Source: Synura sp. LO234KE (Eukaryota > Sar > Synurophyceae > Synurales > Mallomonadaceae). From it: DNA of 34,320 nt. The position numbers and the translations under genes were made by a program. Positions 10,726-20,654 of this stretch are shown piece by piece. The DNA is taken from the NCBI GenBank assembly GCA_015143735.1, contig VKHC01000004.1, forward strand, positions 1 through 34,320, given 5' to 3'. The notes below the pieces were generated by a model. It saw nothing but the letters and a program-made list of their open reading frames with translations. It did no database searches and was not told the origin of the DNA. How positions within the stretch are numbered: the stretch's first letter is position 1; each line of letters begins with the position of its first letter.

Positions 10726-11459
10726 TGAAGGGTTGGGTAAAGCTGTCTGAACCTCTCTATCGCAATGTTTTACCTCTTGGTAGTGGTCGTCTCCCCGCAG
10801 ATCTGTCCGAGTAAACGTAGTCTCAGGCGGGTTCGTCCCCGCGGATTCGTGCCTGCTGCGGTAAAAATGCGCATGGGCTCGGGCAATTTTTTACCGTATC
10901 CAAACGCATGCCCCTTAACGAGTTCACAGCCATGTTTAAGCTCAAATCTACGCTTCTCTTCTTGGCGCATGAGGGCTGCCTAAACTAGCTCATCCTTGCT
11001 CACACGACCTTCTGTAAGTTTCTTAAAACTTACAGAATTTTCTATTATCTGATCTGTTTTGTACTCATCTTGACCTTTCACCATGAAAAAAAATCACACT
11101 ATGTCTAATATCAATCTCCGTAGTGTACAAGATTGATTGTTGATTTTGCGCTGCTTTTGCTTCTCACTTGTACTCGTATAGATCCATCTGAACTTTAAAT
11201 ACATTTGCACAAAAGTAATACTATTGTGCCTAAGTCGCTTTCTCACGTGGCACCCCTGGCACCATCACTGTAACATCACATACCCCTGCAAATCAGAACC
11301 CAAACTACCATGAAGCCGCTATACTTCTCCGTGCAAAAGTGAAGTAAGACCCTCCCAGCCCGAGGCAAGCCTTATCCACGCATCGTTCGCCAGCCCGCTG
11401 CTCCATCAGCGCATCGGGACCGCGCGCTGTCTAACCATGGTCTGAACAACGGAACCGCA
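10726..11459. other. Unassigned sequence upstream of the Ty3/gypsy gag
   Basis: If the element kept its upstream LTR and leader, they would lie here, but no repeated terminus or primer-binding site could be matched. A 66-codon minus-strand open frame (10770..10970) has no recognisable domain. The only clear structure is the hairpin at 11010..11037. The stretch from 11220 becomes C-rich. Confidence 0.4.
11010..11037. repeat. Perfect 12-bp inverted repeat (hairpin, 4-nt loop)
   Basis: TTCTGTAAGTTT and its exact reverse complement AAACTTACAGAA are separated by CTTA. As RNA it would form a stable 12-bp stem. Function is unknown; it could mark a transposon terminus or a small foldback element. 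Confidence 0.85.
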
Positions 11460-11575
11460 CACCCTGTTACACGCATACTCACTAACACACAACAACGCAC
11501 TACACACCCTGTCCCCCCTTACATGTGTTTTCACCCTTTCCCTGCAATTATAACCACCCTAATAATAATAGGACC
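11460..11575 (+). mobile_element. LINE-like terminal segment ending in (TAA)n
   Basis: About 110 bp ending in CAATTATAACCACCCTAA and a short TAA run resembles the minus-strand sequence directly after the RNase H stop of the LINE at 25.8-33 kb. The shared order is a cytosine-rich stretch, CTGTCCCC, then AATTATAACCACCCTAA. I-type LINEs such as the Drosophila I factor end in TAA repeats, which suggests this is a 3' terminus of a plus-strand copy. Because both places are followed by a Pro-rich open frame, a 5'-end reading cannot be excluded. Confidence 0.45.
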
Positions 11576-11804
11576 CAAGCACGCAGCACAGAACCGGGAC
11601 GGAACACCGTCTACCTCCATCCGCGTGAAGAGTCATACAGCCTTGAAGACGAATTTATGGCCCTGGCCCAGTCTGCTATACCCCACGCACTCGGTTGAAA
11701 GCATGACCTCCGAGCGCCCTGGCCCCAGTGGAAGAATCCCGGCCACCCTGCATACACCCCAAGCCCGGCCCCCCACCACAAAAATCCAGAAGGACACCTC
11801 CCTG
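11576..11804 (+). other. GC-rich Pro/Arg-rich open stretch, unclassified
   Basis: An open frame runs through this segment on the plus strand (within 11523..11888). It includes an ATG at 11702 reading MTSERPGPSGRIPATLHTPQ and ends shortly after KRPRDSDSS. Such Pro/Ser/Arg-rich starts are common in LINE ORF1 proteins, but no esterase, RRM or zinc knuckle is present. It may be an ORF1 start or an unrelated remnant. Confidence 0.3.
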
Positions 11805-12370
11805 CGAGGCCTAGACCGACCCAGCAAAAGGCCGAGAGACAGCGACTCAAGCTTGAGAGTCAATACACAGCATAGGGTTTGGAAGTGACGGGGACCCCAC
11901 GCGGCCATACTTGCCAGGCAAAACGAGGAGCACATGAGGAGTATCAAAGCGCTCGGGGAACGCTACCCGTGAGGAGAGCTGGAGTGGGAGATCCAATGTC
12001 AATAAAGACGGGAGGGCCAGACCGATCCAGCAATAGGAGGTGAGACATCGACTCCAGCAACGCGGCGGCCCGAGGGAATCCGCCGGGGACCCCCCCCATC
12101 GGGCACGACCCCCACCTTCGACTGAGATCGAGAACCAAAAAACCAACAGCCCACGGCACGGACCTCTATGACCCTGGGGAGGCAAGACGGCCCACCAATA
12201 CCACAACCGCGTGCCAAGTCCCCTGAACCGCATAGGGTTCGAGAGCAACGGCGACCACACAACATGTCCATGCTTGCCCGGCGGAACGGGGAGCACATGT
12301 GAGGAGCATCAATTGACTCCGGGAACGGGACCCAAAACTAGCTGGGGAGACCCTAAAGGTCCCCGTGAGG
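11805..12370 (+). repeat. Diverged tandem duplication, GC-rich (units 208 and ~358 bp)
   Basis: A motif of the form GGCC-AGACCGAYCCAGCAA at ~11808 recurs at ~12017. CATAGGGTTYG followed by GCTTGCC/ACTTGCC and GAGCACATG at ~11872-11935 recurs at ~12231-12300. The two units therefore keep the same order, but the second has ~150 extra bp (about 12066-12225) between the shared blocks. Identity inside the blocks is roughly 70-80 percent by eye. There is no credible coding function on either strand. Confidence 0.6.
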
Positions 12371-12724
12371 CGAGGTGGAGGGGGAAAACGAAAGTTAGTA
12401 GTCTTTGTGGTTGATTCTCGGAGGATAATGGTCGGTGACGGGAGGGCTATTCAGGTTACAGATAGTTAGGTAATTACAGTCCGATCGCCCTTACCCCTCT
12501 TTTAGGATCTGCCAACCTGGCTCATATGGGTGCTTAGTGATTCTCTATGCTAAGTATATATTTGAAAAAAAATGTTCAGGGTGCTAACGGCTCGATGGGA
12601 CCTGGTCTGCAAAGACGTCAAAGCTGCATAATTAGCCCTATTATTTCTCGACACTAGTCGGGCATAAGTTGGTAAATGAAATTGGTCTGGTTGTGTGAAT
12701 ATAGTGGTACACCGATTTTTTCCC
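12371..12724. other. Unassigned sequence between GC-rich repeat and copy B
   Basis: Composition drops from GC-rich to AT-rich around 12.42 kb. No open frame above ~40 codons or recognisable motif is present. The boundary of copy B may reach slightly into this stretch. Confidence 0.4.
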
Positions 12725-14546
12725 TTAGTTTTAAAAGCGTATTTGTGTTATTGTGAAAATGCATATCTAGTATTCTACTAAACCGGCTTCTGAGTAAATT
12801 TGCCTCAGAATTTGTCTTAAGACCTCTAGATCTTTGTTATCTGAGCCTTCAACAGCGCCGGCGACACTGCTTCCGGCTTTTAGCGCAAGCTGCGAAATGG
12901 AAAATTGCAAATAGCAAGAGGGAATCTCTAACCTATCCAAGATAGAAATCGTCAAGGAGAAAGGGATCCAAAGGTATTCCTTGAGGCGAAGGTAATCCAG
13001 GCCTCAAGGCAACTCAATCCTGACAGTGATAAAATTTTACGTTTTCTGGACAACCACTCTTGGCCCCGAATTTAGATCAGGGCAAAAACCTATAGAATTT
13101 AAGTCTAAAGCACATGGTAACTTAACTCCAAGTCTTTATTTTTCGCAAGATTGCGTTGGCAAATATCCTGCGATATCCCATTCTTCAACTTCCAACTCGT
13201 CCGGTATTCCGTTTTGCAATAGCACTTCCGCTTTCAATCCTGTTCCACTCTTTCGATTTGGAGAGGCCAAGGACACAAAGGAACCTCAAGTTGGAATATT
13301 TACCCCTGCAAATTAACGGACAAATGTGGGCCTTGCTCCATTTTCTATTCCTGGTACTGGTGGAAGCGCCGATGCCACCCAAGATATTGCACCAGCATCG
13401 AATACTCATCTACAGGATTTTGCTCAAGCGCGTTTTGCGCAACAATTAAGGTTTGGAGCAGAAGCGCGATGCTTAACTCCAGCCCTAAATACTTCGCAAA
13501 GTTGCTTTGGTAACAGCTTTCAATCTCGTTTACCAACCAATAATTTCCCAGGAATTCCGCTCGTTACCAGTTCCGCTGCCGGTCTCACTTCTGACCTACC
13601 AGCCATTCAGTTTGGGCCAAATCAGAACACTCTGTCATCGTCACATCCGACTCATTATGAAGCCGACGATAATGAATGGAAGTCCCCCTCCGATTTCGGA
13701 TTGACGAGCATCCATCGTCGTGGACAGCACAACTCTCTGTGATATTGGGCACGCGGAGGAAACTTTCCGCCAAAATCCATGCCTCCCTCCTGTAGTTCTA
13801 CACACGACGAGAAGTGACCGTACTGTCGTAGACTTTAATGAGAATATTGGAATGGAATTTCTTGGCAAAACACCAGCGCTCCAGAAGCAGAATTTATGCC
13901 CAGGCAATTTTCATCTCCCAACAATGTGACCCACAAAATACTCCTGGCTAATCTACTATGTTGAAGCAGTCTGGCGCTGAAACTTCCTCTTTCGGGTGGA
14001 GGCGACACAGAGTGACCTTTAAGACGAGTGGGCCAGCGTGGAGGTCCGCGTTTGTCCTGCTTCACTTCTCTGTGCCATAAGCCATTCATGTTGCCGATTA
14101 CCTTCCAGGCGACCTCGTCCCTCGAAGCGACGTGGAAGTCTTCAAGAAATCGCTCTGGATCGAGGAGTACTTCCGCAGCTTACTGGGCTATTTAACGTCT
14201 CTTTGCAATTGTAGGGGGAACGGTGATCAACCCCTTATGGGCTGTGATTCTGGAGAAGGTAGAGAAAGCCTGGCGATCTACTGGATCTATTTCTCACCCT
14301 CCGTCCCCGTCATCCCTACCACAAGCTCAGTGGGGCATTGCTTTGTTTGCTCACCTGCGTTTACCAGAGCGGCGCGCACAGGCCCCTCTTGGAGAGAACG
14401 TGGAGTGGACTGAAACCCGAATTGTCTTAGAAGACAAGACCGTCGAGAGATTGCTTTCGGAGCGGGATGATACGCAGGCCACACACGTGGAGAGGTAAAG
14501 AGGCACGACACCCAAGTAAATATGACGTCTCCTTTGAAATCGTCCC

Positions 14547-14837
14547 TTGATCCGATCTCTTTCTCGCGAGATGAAAGATTTCCGGACTAGGGAGGACACC
14601 AGCGGCAACACTTCGGGCACACGAGGAGGGGACGGATCACCGGAGCACCAGCATGGTGGAGCCGCTTCAAGACCGTATGCCCCCTCCCATGGAGTTGTTT
14701 CTTGCTCAGCTTGCGGAGCCAGTCAGATGTGCAACGCATGCGGAGGAGCTTTTCGTCTAGTTTGCCTTCCTGGTCTCGGTCGGTGTGGGGGCCTGCCTTC
14801 ATTCTGCGACACATGCATCTCACTTGTTGCACTGTGA
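14547..14837 (+). pseudogene. Cys-rich (zinc-finger-like) 3' block of copy B
   Basis: This 96-codon open frame carries CSACGASQMCNACGGAF and then CLPGLGRCGGL and FCDTC. It has at least four C-x2-C pairs, which suggests metal binding. The AFRL...CLPGLGR-x-GGL part is also present in the same frame in copy C (about 21420-21490), so the frame is ancestral, although copy C lacks the cysteines. The ATG used here is arbitrary; the block was the C-terminal part of a longer protein. Confidence 0.5.
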
Positions 14838-14906
14838 ACACACCATTCCTGCATTATCTGACAGTGTTCTTGCATCAGATGTGGTACTTTCTCTGCACCG
14901 CGCAAC

Positions 14907-15006
14907 NNNNNNNNNNNNNNNNNNNNNNNNNNNNNNNNNNNNNNNNNNNNNNNNNNNNNNNNNNNNNNNNNNNNNNNNNNNNNNNNNNNNNNNNNNNNNN
15001 NNNNNN
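14907..15006. other. Assembly gap (100 N)
   Basis: Exactly 100 N, the usual placeholder for a scaffold gap of unknown length. It lies inside copy B, as expected where repeats stop assembly. True distance between the flanks is unknown. Confidence 0.97.
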
Positions 15007-15150
15007 CCCTTTTGTAGTACGCGGGTCCCCTTCTATCTAGTTGGAGACGTCGTTGCGTACTAATCATCCCCGGGGGAGACCTTTTTCTACGTATTCCCCC
15101 ACTCGGTAACGGGGCTCGCCAGCAGTTGGTATGTGGGGGCTCTTACTTAT

Positions 15151-15392
15151 TCGACTTGCTGTGTAGTTTTCTGCAACTTATCCACTCTAATAATTAAGAT
15201 GAGGGATTTCCCGGAAAAACAGATTTAAGCGATGTTTTCATAATGCCATCTGGAGTATTTTCTTTTTGTTTTATATGAAAGTTTTCGGTGCACCGATCCC
15301 GGAACTAACCAACAATCAGTCCTCGCATAACCGTCAAAACGTAAAATTAGAACAACTGCAATCATATAAAAGGGTCAGTACGTTATAGAAGC
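15151..15392. other. 3' flank of the phosphatase gene
   Basis: AT-rich sequence downstream of the minus-strand phosphatase stop. No gene is visible. Polyadenylation signals are likely here but none stands out. Confidence 0.4.
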
Positions 15393-16208
15393 TCAGCTCC
15401 CACGAGAAGCGAGCGTCAAAACCAATTCCGAAATAAGGGCTTCGTATTTCTCGTCAGCAGCCTTCACGATGATCCTTGCGACCGAGTCCTCGACATGCTC
15501 GTAGTGCAAGCTTTCCTTGATAAAATTATCACGCAGATTCTCTGCTGCCTGTTTCCATCTATTAAGGTTCTCCTCGGGCGGGTTAATGCTAGCGTGAAGG
15601 CAATCAAGATAATCTTGTAAATCTTTCATGTAGGCATTTGCAATATTTCTTTTAGTAATAAGATTAGAAAGTATTCCACTTCCACCGTTCGATGAATTAA
15701 ATGCACTCTTGGCGAGAGAAATATCACAGTTGTGCTTCGCAAATAGCCGTATTTGATGCCAAAATCCAACATTTGGATTCGCGAAAGGACGAGTTGTTCG
15801 AATTAATGCAAGGGCATCTTCAGGTGATAAGCTGAAGCGCTTCATCAAGTACATTATACATACAGAGACACTCCTGCTCACACCAGCAGCACAATGAATC
15901 AAAATCTTACCATTAAGTCGTAAACATACATCAATAAAATCAATACAATGTTCCAGAATTGCAAATATATTTTGACTGGGATGATCAGATATTCTTGCCG
16001 TGAAATGATTTAGGTTTGGGGATTCTTGATAGTTCAGGGTGAAATCGGCAACTGTAAGAACATGCGATATTCCATGGTTTAATAAGGCAGGAATATCTTG
16101 AGCAGAGTCTAATGAGCCTATATAAATAAATGAGCAATCAGGAAGGACAATAGGGGATGCCTCCCAGCCACAACCATTAGCAATATTCTTAGCGATAAAA
16201 AAAGACAT
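15393..16208 (-). CDS. Dual-specificity protein phosphatase (271 aa, intronless)
   Basis: A single uninterrupted frame with an ATG start just inside the divergent intergenic region. Residues ~20-150 form a DSP catalytic domain: SFIYIGSLDSAQD near 26-38, NHGISHVLTVAD at 44-55, the general-acid loop with Asp75 (RISDHPSQNIF) and the signature HCAAGVSRS at 105-113, with Cys106 as nucleophile and Arg112 as phosphate binder. MYLMKRFSLSPEDALALIRT and RPFANPNVGFWHQI follow as in MAPK-phosphatase-like and slingshot-like enzymes. The domain should remove phosphate from Tyr and Ser/Thr. The ~120-residue C-terminal tail is mostly helical in appearance (LQDYLDCLHASI, then AAENLRDNFIKE) and matches nothing I know. 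No N-terminal rhodanese domain, signal peptide or membrane segment is seen. Substrate unknown. Confidence 0.92.
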   Translation of the reverse strand: MSFFIAKNIANGCGWEASPIVLPDCSFIYIGSLDSAQDIPALLNHGISHVLTVADFTLNYQESPNLNHFTARISDHPSQNIFAILEHCIDFIDVCLRLNGKILIHCAAGVSRSVSVCIMYLMKRFSLSPEDALALIRTTRPFANPNVGFWHQIRLFAKHNCDISLAKSAFNSSNGGSGILSNLITKRNIANAYMKDLQDYLDCLHASINPPEENLNRWKQAAENLRDNFIKESLHYEHVEDSVARIIVKAADEKYEALISELVLTLASRGS

Positions 16209-16390
16209 GAGTAATGACGGTGGTGCTTTTGAAATTTTTAAAAGCGATTTATTTGTGCCTTACTGCACACTTAAAAATGGTTTTTTCACCTCGTGTCGCT
16301 CCGAGCGCTGGATATAGCTACAAGCTACAAGTTACAAGGTATATGGCAGTACCATTTTAATTAACTTTAACTTATATGTAAAATCAATCG
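16209..16390. promoter_or_regulatory. Divergent promoter region, phosphatase / mitochondrial carrier
   Basis: Only 182 bp separate the two start codons. Both promoters and 5' UTRs must be packed here. The sequence is AT-rich with a short run of CTACAAG/TTACAAG repeats near 16320-16340. No textbook core element is certain. Confidence 0.5.
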
Positions 16391-18477
16391 ATGACAAGTG
16401 CTGAACAAGTAATATAGCCTTAAACTCAAACTATTTAAGATTTAATGATATGTAATCCTCTGATTGCTTAAAATATTTTCGCGAAAAAAGCATCTTATTG
16501 CAGGCTCAATAGCAGGGCTATTTACAACCGGTGCGTTTCAAGAATTCCAAGAATTTCAAAAATACAATGATATTTCCAACTCAAACAACATACTTAAGCA
16601 TTGACAAAATATTTTTGTAGTGATCTTACATCCTCTCGATCTCATTAAAGTGCGCTATCAGGTATCAAATCTTTTCTAATTTCCAATAAGCAAAATATAG
16701 AATTCATTCAATAGGCGCATGAGGGCACAGGGAAAATGTACAGCTCTGTGATTTATGGGTTACAGTCCGTAGCAGAAAAGGAGGGTGTAACTGGGCTTTA
16801 TCAAGTAAATTATTTGTTAATCACTATTCACCGAAATATTTATGGTTAATTACTCTTAGGGCCTATTGCCTGCCTTAATTGCTTCAACAGTTTCTTGGGG
16901 CGGATATTTCTTTTTCTACGAGATCTTCAAAGTGAGCGATAAAATAGTTGTTTCGAATAAAGCCTAGCTTCGACTATAATTTTCAATGCAGAAAATTGCT
17001 TATAGAAGCATTCAGCAATCGCGGCCAGGCAAGTTGTGTATTAACGTTATTAGGCGTTCACCCTAACGATGGCGTTAGTGATAGGGGGAGATCCTAATGA
17101 ACGACAGGCTGTGGCTTTAGGGCCTCGCCATCACCTTATATGCGGAATCCAAGCCGGAGTCGTCATGGTGCTAATAACGAACCCATTCTGGTTGGCAAAA
17201 ACCAGACTGCAACTCCAAGGCGCGTATGAATTTACAACCCATTCCGCCTCTGTGGATGTCACTGGAGGCGCTGCACCGTCGGTACAAAAGGGTGCTCGGT
17301 ACCGCGGACTCATCGGTGAGCTCCAGTGGGACGCCCGTCGCCCTAATTTGCGACGAGTTTGGTAGAGTAAGAGGACCGAACCCGGTAGTGCATTAACTAC
17401 TCGTTTATATGTTACGGTGTTGTATCTTCCTCGCGATCTAGACGCGTTTGCGAGTATAATCCGAGAGGAGGGAGTTCTGGGACTTTACAAGGGTCTAATT
17501 CCCTCTTTGTTGCTCACCTTTAATGGAGCCCTGCAGGTTCGCAGTCTAACGGTAGCATCACCCCGCTCAAGGAAGATTTGGGTTAATCGTGTCCTTGTTC
17601 TCATGTCGTGTGGCGCTGTCCATGTCCTGTTTTGTCCAGCTAACCATCTACGAATACTTAAAATCGCGATCCGCACACATAACTTCGCCGCTTTCGAATA
17701 TCCTGAGCCTATGCTATCCTTTCGATGCCGGTCCACGCCCGAAGTCTGAAGGTGTCAGCGACGGTGGTGTCGGGCAGGTGATATTCTTCTACCCGACGAT
17801 CGCTCCGCAGCATTTGAGGAGCTGGTCCCATGTCCTCCTCTACGCATCCCATGTCACATTTCGCGTATCCGTTCCCCGTGTCCATAGCCCGCGTCTTTGT
17901 CTGTGCTGCTTGGGGGCGTGTCCAAGGCACTGGCCACAGTGCTGACGTATCCCTACCAGGTGATGTTCGCAGGCACCGTCACAGTGAAAGGTCGCCCTTT
18001 TGACACACTCTTCCTGTCCCTCCGTGCGCCTGTGGGATATCGCTTAAGGTGGTGAAGACTAGACTTCAGCAGCGAGAAAGATTGGGATACATCAGCGAGC
18101 ATAGAACTTCGGCAGAGACGGGGCTGGAGGCGTACAAGGGCACCTTCGACTGTCTCTTTCAGATATACAGGTACCCCGTGCGATGGAACGGCGTCCCCTT
18201 CGAGCCTTCCTGCGTCCTGCTTAATGCGATTGACCTTTACGTACTCAATTCCTGTTTCACATCCTGTGATTACGAAAACTGCCTTCCCACTGTACGTGAT
18301 TGGTTTAAAAGTGATATCGTTTACCCTTTCTCTCCAACGCTGTCCTCTACCGCTAGACACGAGGGGCTCCGGGGCTACTTCAAAGGTCTCGTACCGCACT
18401 CCCTCCGCGTTGCGCCGTCGGCCGCCCTGACCTTTTTGGTCTACGAGGAGTGTCTGAAGTTCCTCAAGAAGGTGTAA
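16391..18477 (+). CDS. SLC25A32: Mitochondrial carrier, SLC25A32-like (folate/FAD transporter), 12 exons
   Basis: Spliced model, 358 aa: exons 16391..16408, 16491..16530, 16621..16661, 16715..16804, 16860..16931, 16992..17028, 17085..17315, 17442..17536, 17640..17777, 17888..17959, 18049..18170, 18357..18477. All phases join without a stop. The three carrier repeats each show the signature: PLDLIKVR at 24-31, NPFWLAKTR at 132-140 and YPYQVVKTR at 275-283. The NPxW and YPYQVV(K/R) forms fit the SLC25A32/FLX1 branch, which moves folate or FAD across the mitochondrial inner membrane; pyrimidine-nucleotide or NAD carriers are close alternatives. GLYQ/GLLPALIASTVSWGGYFFFYE and GYFKGLVPHSLRVAPSAALT match helices 2 and 6. 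Intron 6 (17029..17084) is GC-AG. The least certain junctions are exon 1 (acceptor AAAAAAG at 16490) and the end of exon 9, whose ~25-residue polar insert may be partly intron. Linkers around 143-165 are longer than in the human protein. Confidence 0.87.
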
Positions 18478-19089
18478 TTATTGCAGGTCTTTTTCGTGGG
18501 TCTCGCCGTCTCGCAAGTTCGGATAAAAGGATGAAATTGTGAACAATATATGACCATTTTTACGTAATCATTCCCTGTGTCCATAAGTCGCTCTAGTTCT
18601 TCGATGGAGTGGATTGCATCAGATCCCTAATCGTTGTTGCTAGGCGTGCTTAAATTAGTTGATGGCGGTCATTGACGTCAGGGTAGGGGGTCCCAATATC
18701 CTAATGGTGTAGTGCTTGTTAGAAGTTAGCTATTTCTGTTTTATGGTGTGTAAACTTGCCCTGCTCAACGCTAGAAAGCACCTCGATACGCCCGCGTGTT
18801 GTAAACTATTCGTTAGGTATTTTATTCCAAGCATCAAATTTTTGACAATTAGGGCAGGAGGGCGGGAATACAATGGAGGACAAAACACGAGCATATTATG
18901 ACGGCAGCAGGTGGTCGCCTGTGCGGCAAATACTAGTTTCTTATGGGACAAAAGCTACAATTACATCCTAAAAATTTCTGATCGTAGGCAAAAACTTACT
19001 GGGGAATATTAAAGAACCGGCCAATACTACCGGAGACTGCGGAATTCGCAATTAGATTTTCCTCCACGGCAACTATGTAATTGGGGCGG
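18478..19089. other. Intergenic region downstream of the carrier
   Basis: Contains the carrier 3' UTR and unassigned AT-rich sequence. A 61-codon plus frame and a 73-codon minus frame overlap at 18.7-18.95 kb; neither has a recognisable motif. Nothing else is visible. Confidence 0.45.
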
Positions 19090-19122
19090 CTATAAGGTAA
19101 AAGGTTGTTTTAAAAACGAGTT

Positions 19123-19764
19123 TTGTGGTGTGACGGTACCAATGCATATCCAGTCTTTTACTACACGGCTTCTGAGCAGTTTTTTCTCATAATTCGCCTA
19201 AGGAACTTTAGATCTTTGTTACCTAGTGAGCCTTCCAAAGCGCTGGCGATACTGCTCCCGGCTTTTAGCGTAAGCTGTGTGACGGAAAATTGCGAACAGC
19301 AAAACCGGTTTCTCCAACCTATCCAAGATAGTGACCATCAAGGAGAGAGGAATCCTAGGGTATTTCTTAAGGCGAAGGTAATCCAGGCCTCAAGGCAACT
19401 CAATCCTGACAGAGATAAAATTTTTAGTTTTCCTGGTCAGCAACCTTCGAACTCAAATTTCATCCAAACATTTTGCGCAAAACAATTTGGATTTGGAGCG
19501 CGAGATAATTTAACTTTGGACCTAAATTCTTCTCAGAATCATTTTGGTGCCAACTCATCAGTACTTAATTCGCACTTTTTCGGGGCGTTCACAACATTTC
19601 AGCCGCGAATTCCTTCAGCCTTCAACGTATACAGACAAATAAGTCGAGCACTAATCTGGCAGAATTTGGGAGTTTTGAGAAACAATGCTTCCTTAATTCT
19701 AATCTCTCCCTTGATCCTATGCCAGACTATTCAAGAGGATTTCGGAAAGTTCAAATTGTTGTAG
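19123..19764 (+). CDS. FG-motif protein, N-terminal open frame of repeat copy C
   Basis: A 213-codon open frame. The start is uncertain because the homology to copies A and B begins near the NAYPVF stretch rather than at a methionine. The first ~95 residues (TASEQFFLIIRLRNFRSLLP, then KAKVIQASRQLNPDRDKIF) are ordered in appearance. The last ~100 carry phenylalanine-glycine motifs (FSFPG, FGFGARDN, NHFGANSS, FFGAFTTF) in Ser/Asn/Gln-rich sequence. This is the composition of disordered FG regions in nucleoporins, and is also seen in some gag proteins. Copy B has the same codons broken by five or more stops, so this frame in C is either younger or retained by selection. Confidence 0.45.
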   Translation: MWCDGTNAYPVFYYTASEQFFLIIRLRNFRSLLPSEPSKALAILLPAFSVSCVTENCEQQNRFLQPIQDSDHQGERNPRVFLKAKVIQASRQLNPDRDKIFSFPGQQPSNSNFIQTFCAKQFGFGARDNLTLDLNSSQNHFGANSSVLNSHFFGAFTTFQPRIPSAFNVYRQISRALIWQNLGVLRNNASLILISPLILCQTIQEDFGKFKLL

Positions 19765-20654
19765 AAAATATTTGGTTTTCTGCAGGTCCATCATGTAACG
19801 CCATAAGGTTTTTCGCAACAATTCGAGGCGCAGCAGCGCTTACCAGAGGGACAGTCTTTTATGTTGCAAGATACTGGAGACACAGTTTCATTTCAATGTC
19901 GAGGCGATCCACTACGCGTACCAAGAGGAGTGGCTGAGAGTAGAGATTCGGGTATGTCCCCCACCACTTCTAGGTCAAGTCCAGCAAGCCCTTCCATACC
20001 TTTCTCGCCTTCAAGCCATCGCCGAAGACCCAATGGAAAGTTCGCCAGGCCTGCTGGGCTATTTCTTTTCCACCCAAATGGACCTAATCAAAAGCCTATT
20101 TGTGACCATGGGGGAACCGGATCCTTGGGGCTCCATCATCATTCCTCTCTGGGCTGCTCATTTAACCGATGTAGAGGAGGCGTGGGATCACGCTCCACAG
20201 CGTCCAGTGCTCTTCCTCCCTCCGGAGATTCCCCACTCTCTCCCCGACTCTACTTTACTGGGAGCACTCAAGCGAGCATTAGTCCTGTCACCTCGCTGGT
20301 GCATTCTTCGCCCGGGGAACATGCACCTGACCGCCCAAAGAGGGAATTTTTGGTAAATCCTCCCTATTTTAAGCTTCCTCCCGTAGCCCCGGTTGCTGCG
20401 GCGGAGTGGCTCGAGGATCTGCGAAGTGCATTGGTGGCACAGGAGTCCCCAGAGAGTGTGGACCCGACCACTGGCAGCAACACGTCTGACTTAGGCTGCT
20501 GGCGCAGCCTGGAGCCAAAGATTGTGAGCGCACTCACTCTGCTAGTCTAGCCAAACCCTTTCGGAGCGCATTCTTTTAAGGCGCTACGGGATGTCATCAG
20601 GGACGAATTACCTTCACCGACGGTGGCCTTGGAGCGGCCCCAGAATCAACAGAG

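Larger units (their letters stand above)
12725..15150 (+). mobile_element. Unclassified repeat family, copy B (degenerate, contains gap)
   Basis: Homologous along its length to copy C. The stretch 12780-13040 matches 19150-19410 closely (for example GGCTTTTAGCG and AAGGCGAAGGTAATCCAGGC occur in both). The decoded order is an N-terminal block broken by stops, an FG-motif block (FRFGEAKD, LRFGAEAR, CFGNSF, IQFGPNQN; 13240-13640), a middle block (SSFGWRRHRVTF, ~14000), the PLW block (NPLWAVILEKVEKAW then FAHLRLPERRAQ; 14223-14400) and a Cys-rich end (CSACGASQMCNACGGAF, CLPGLGR; 14700-14790). After the N gap it ends with PFYLVGDVVAY at 15026-15060. The FG pattern resembles nucleoporin-type or gag-like disordered regions; nothing identifies an enzyme. 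Confidence 0.65.

Noticed and set aside
17069-17365. Separate 98-codon gene starting at ATG 17069
   Set aside because: Its first codons lie in the GC-AG intron and its last ~17 in the next intron; the middle is carrier repeat 2.
17953-18399. 148-codon minus-strand open frame
   Set aside because: It is antisense to carrier exons 11-12, which carry clear family homology.
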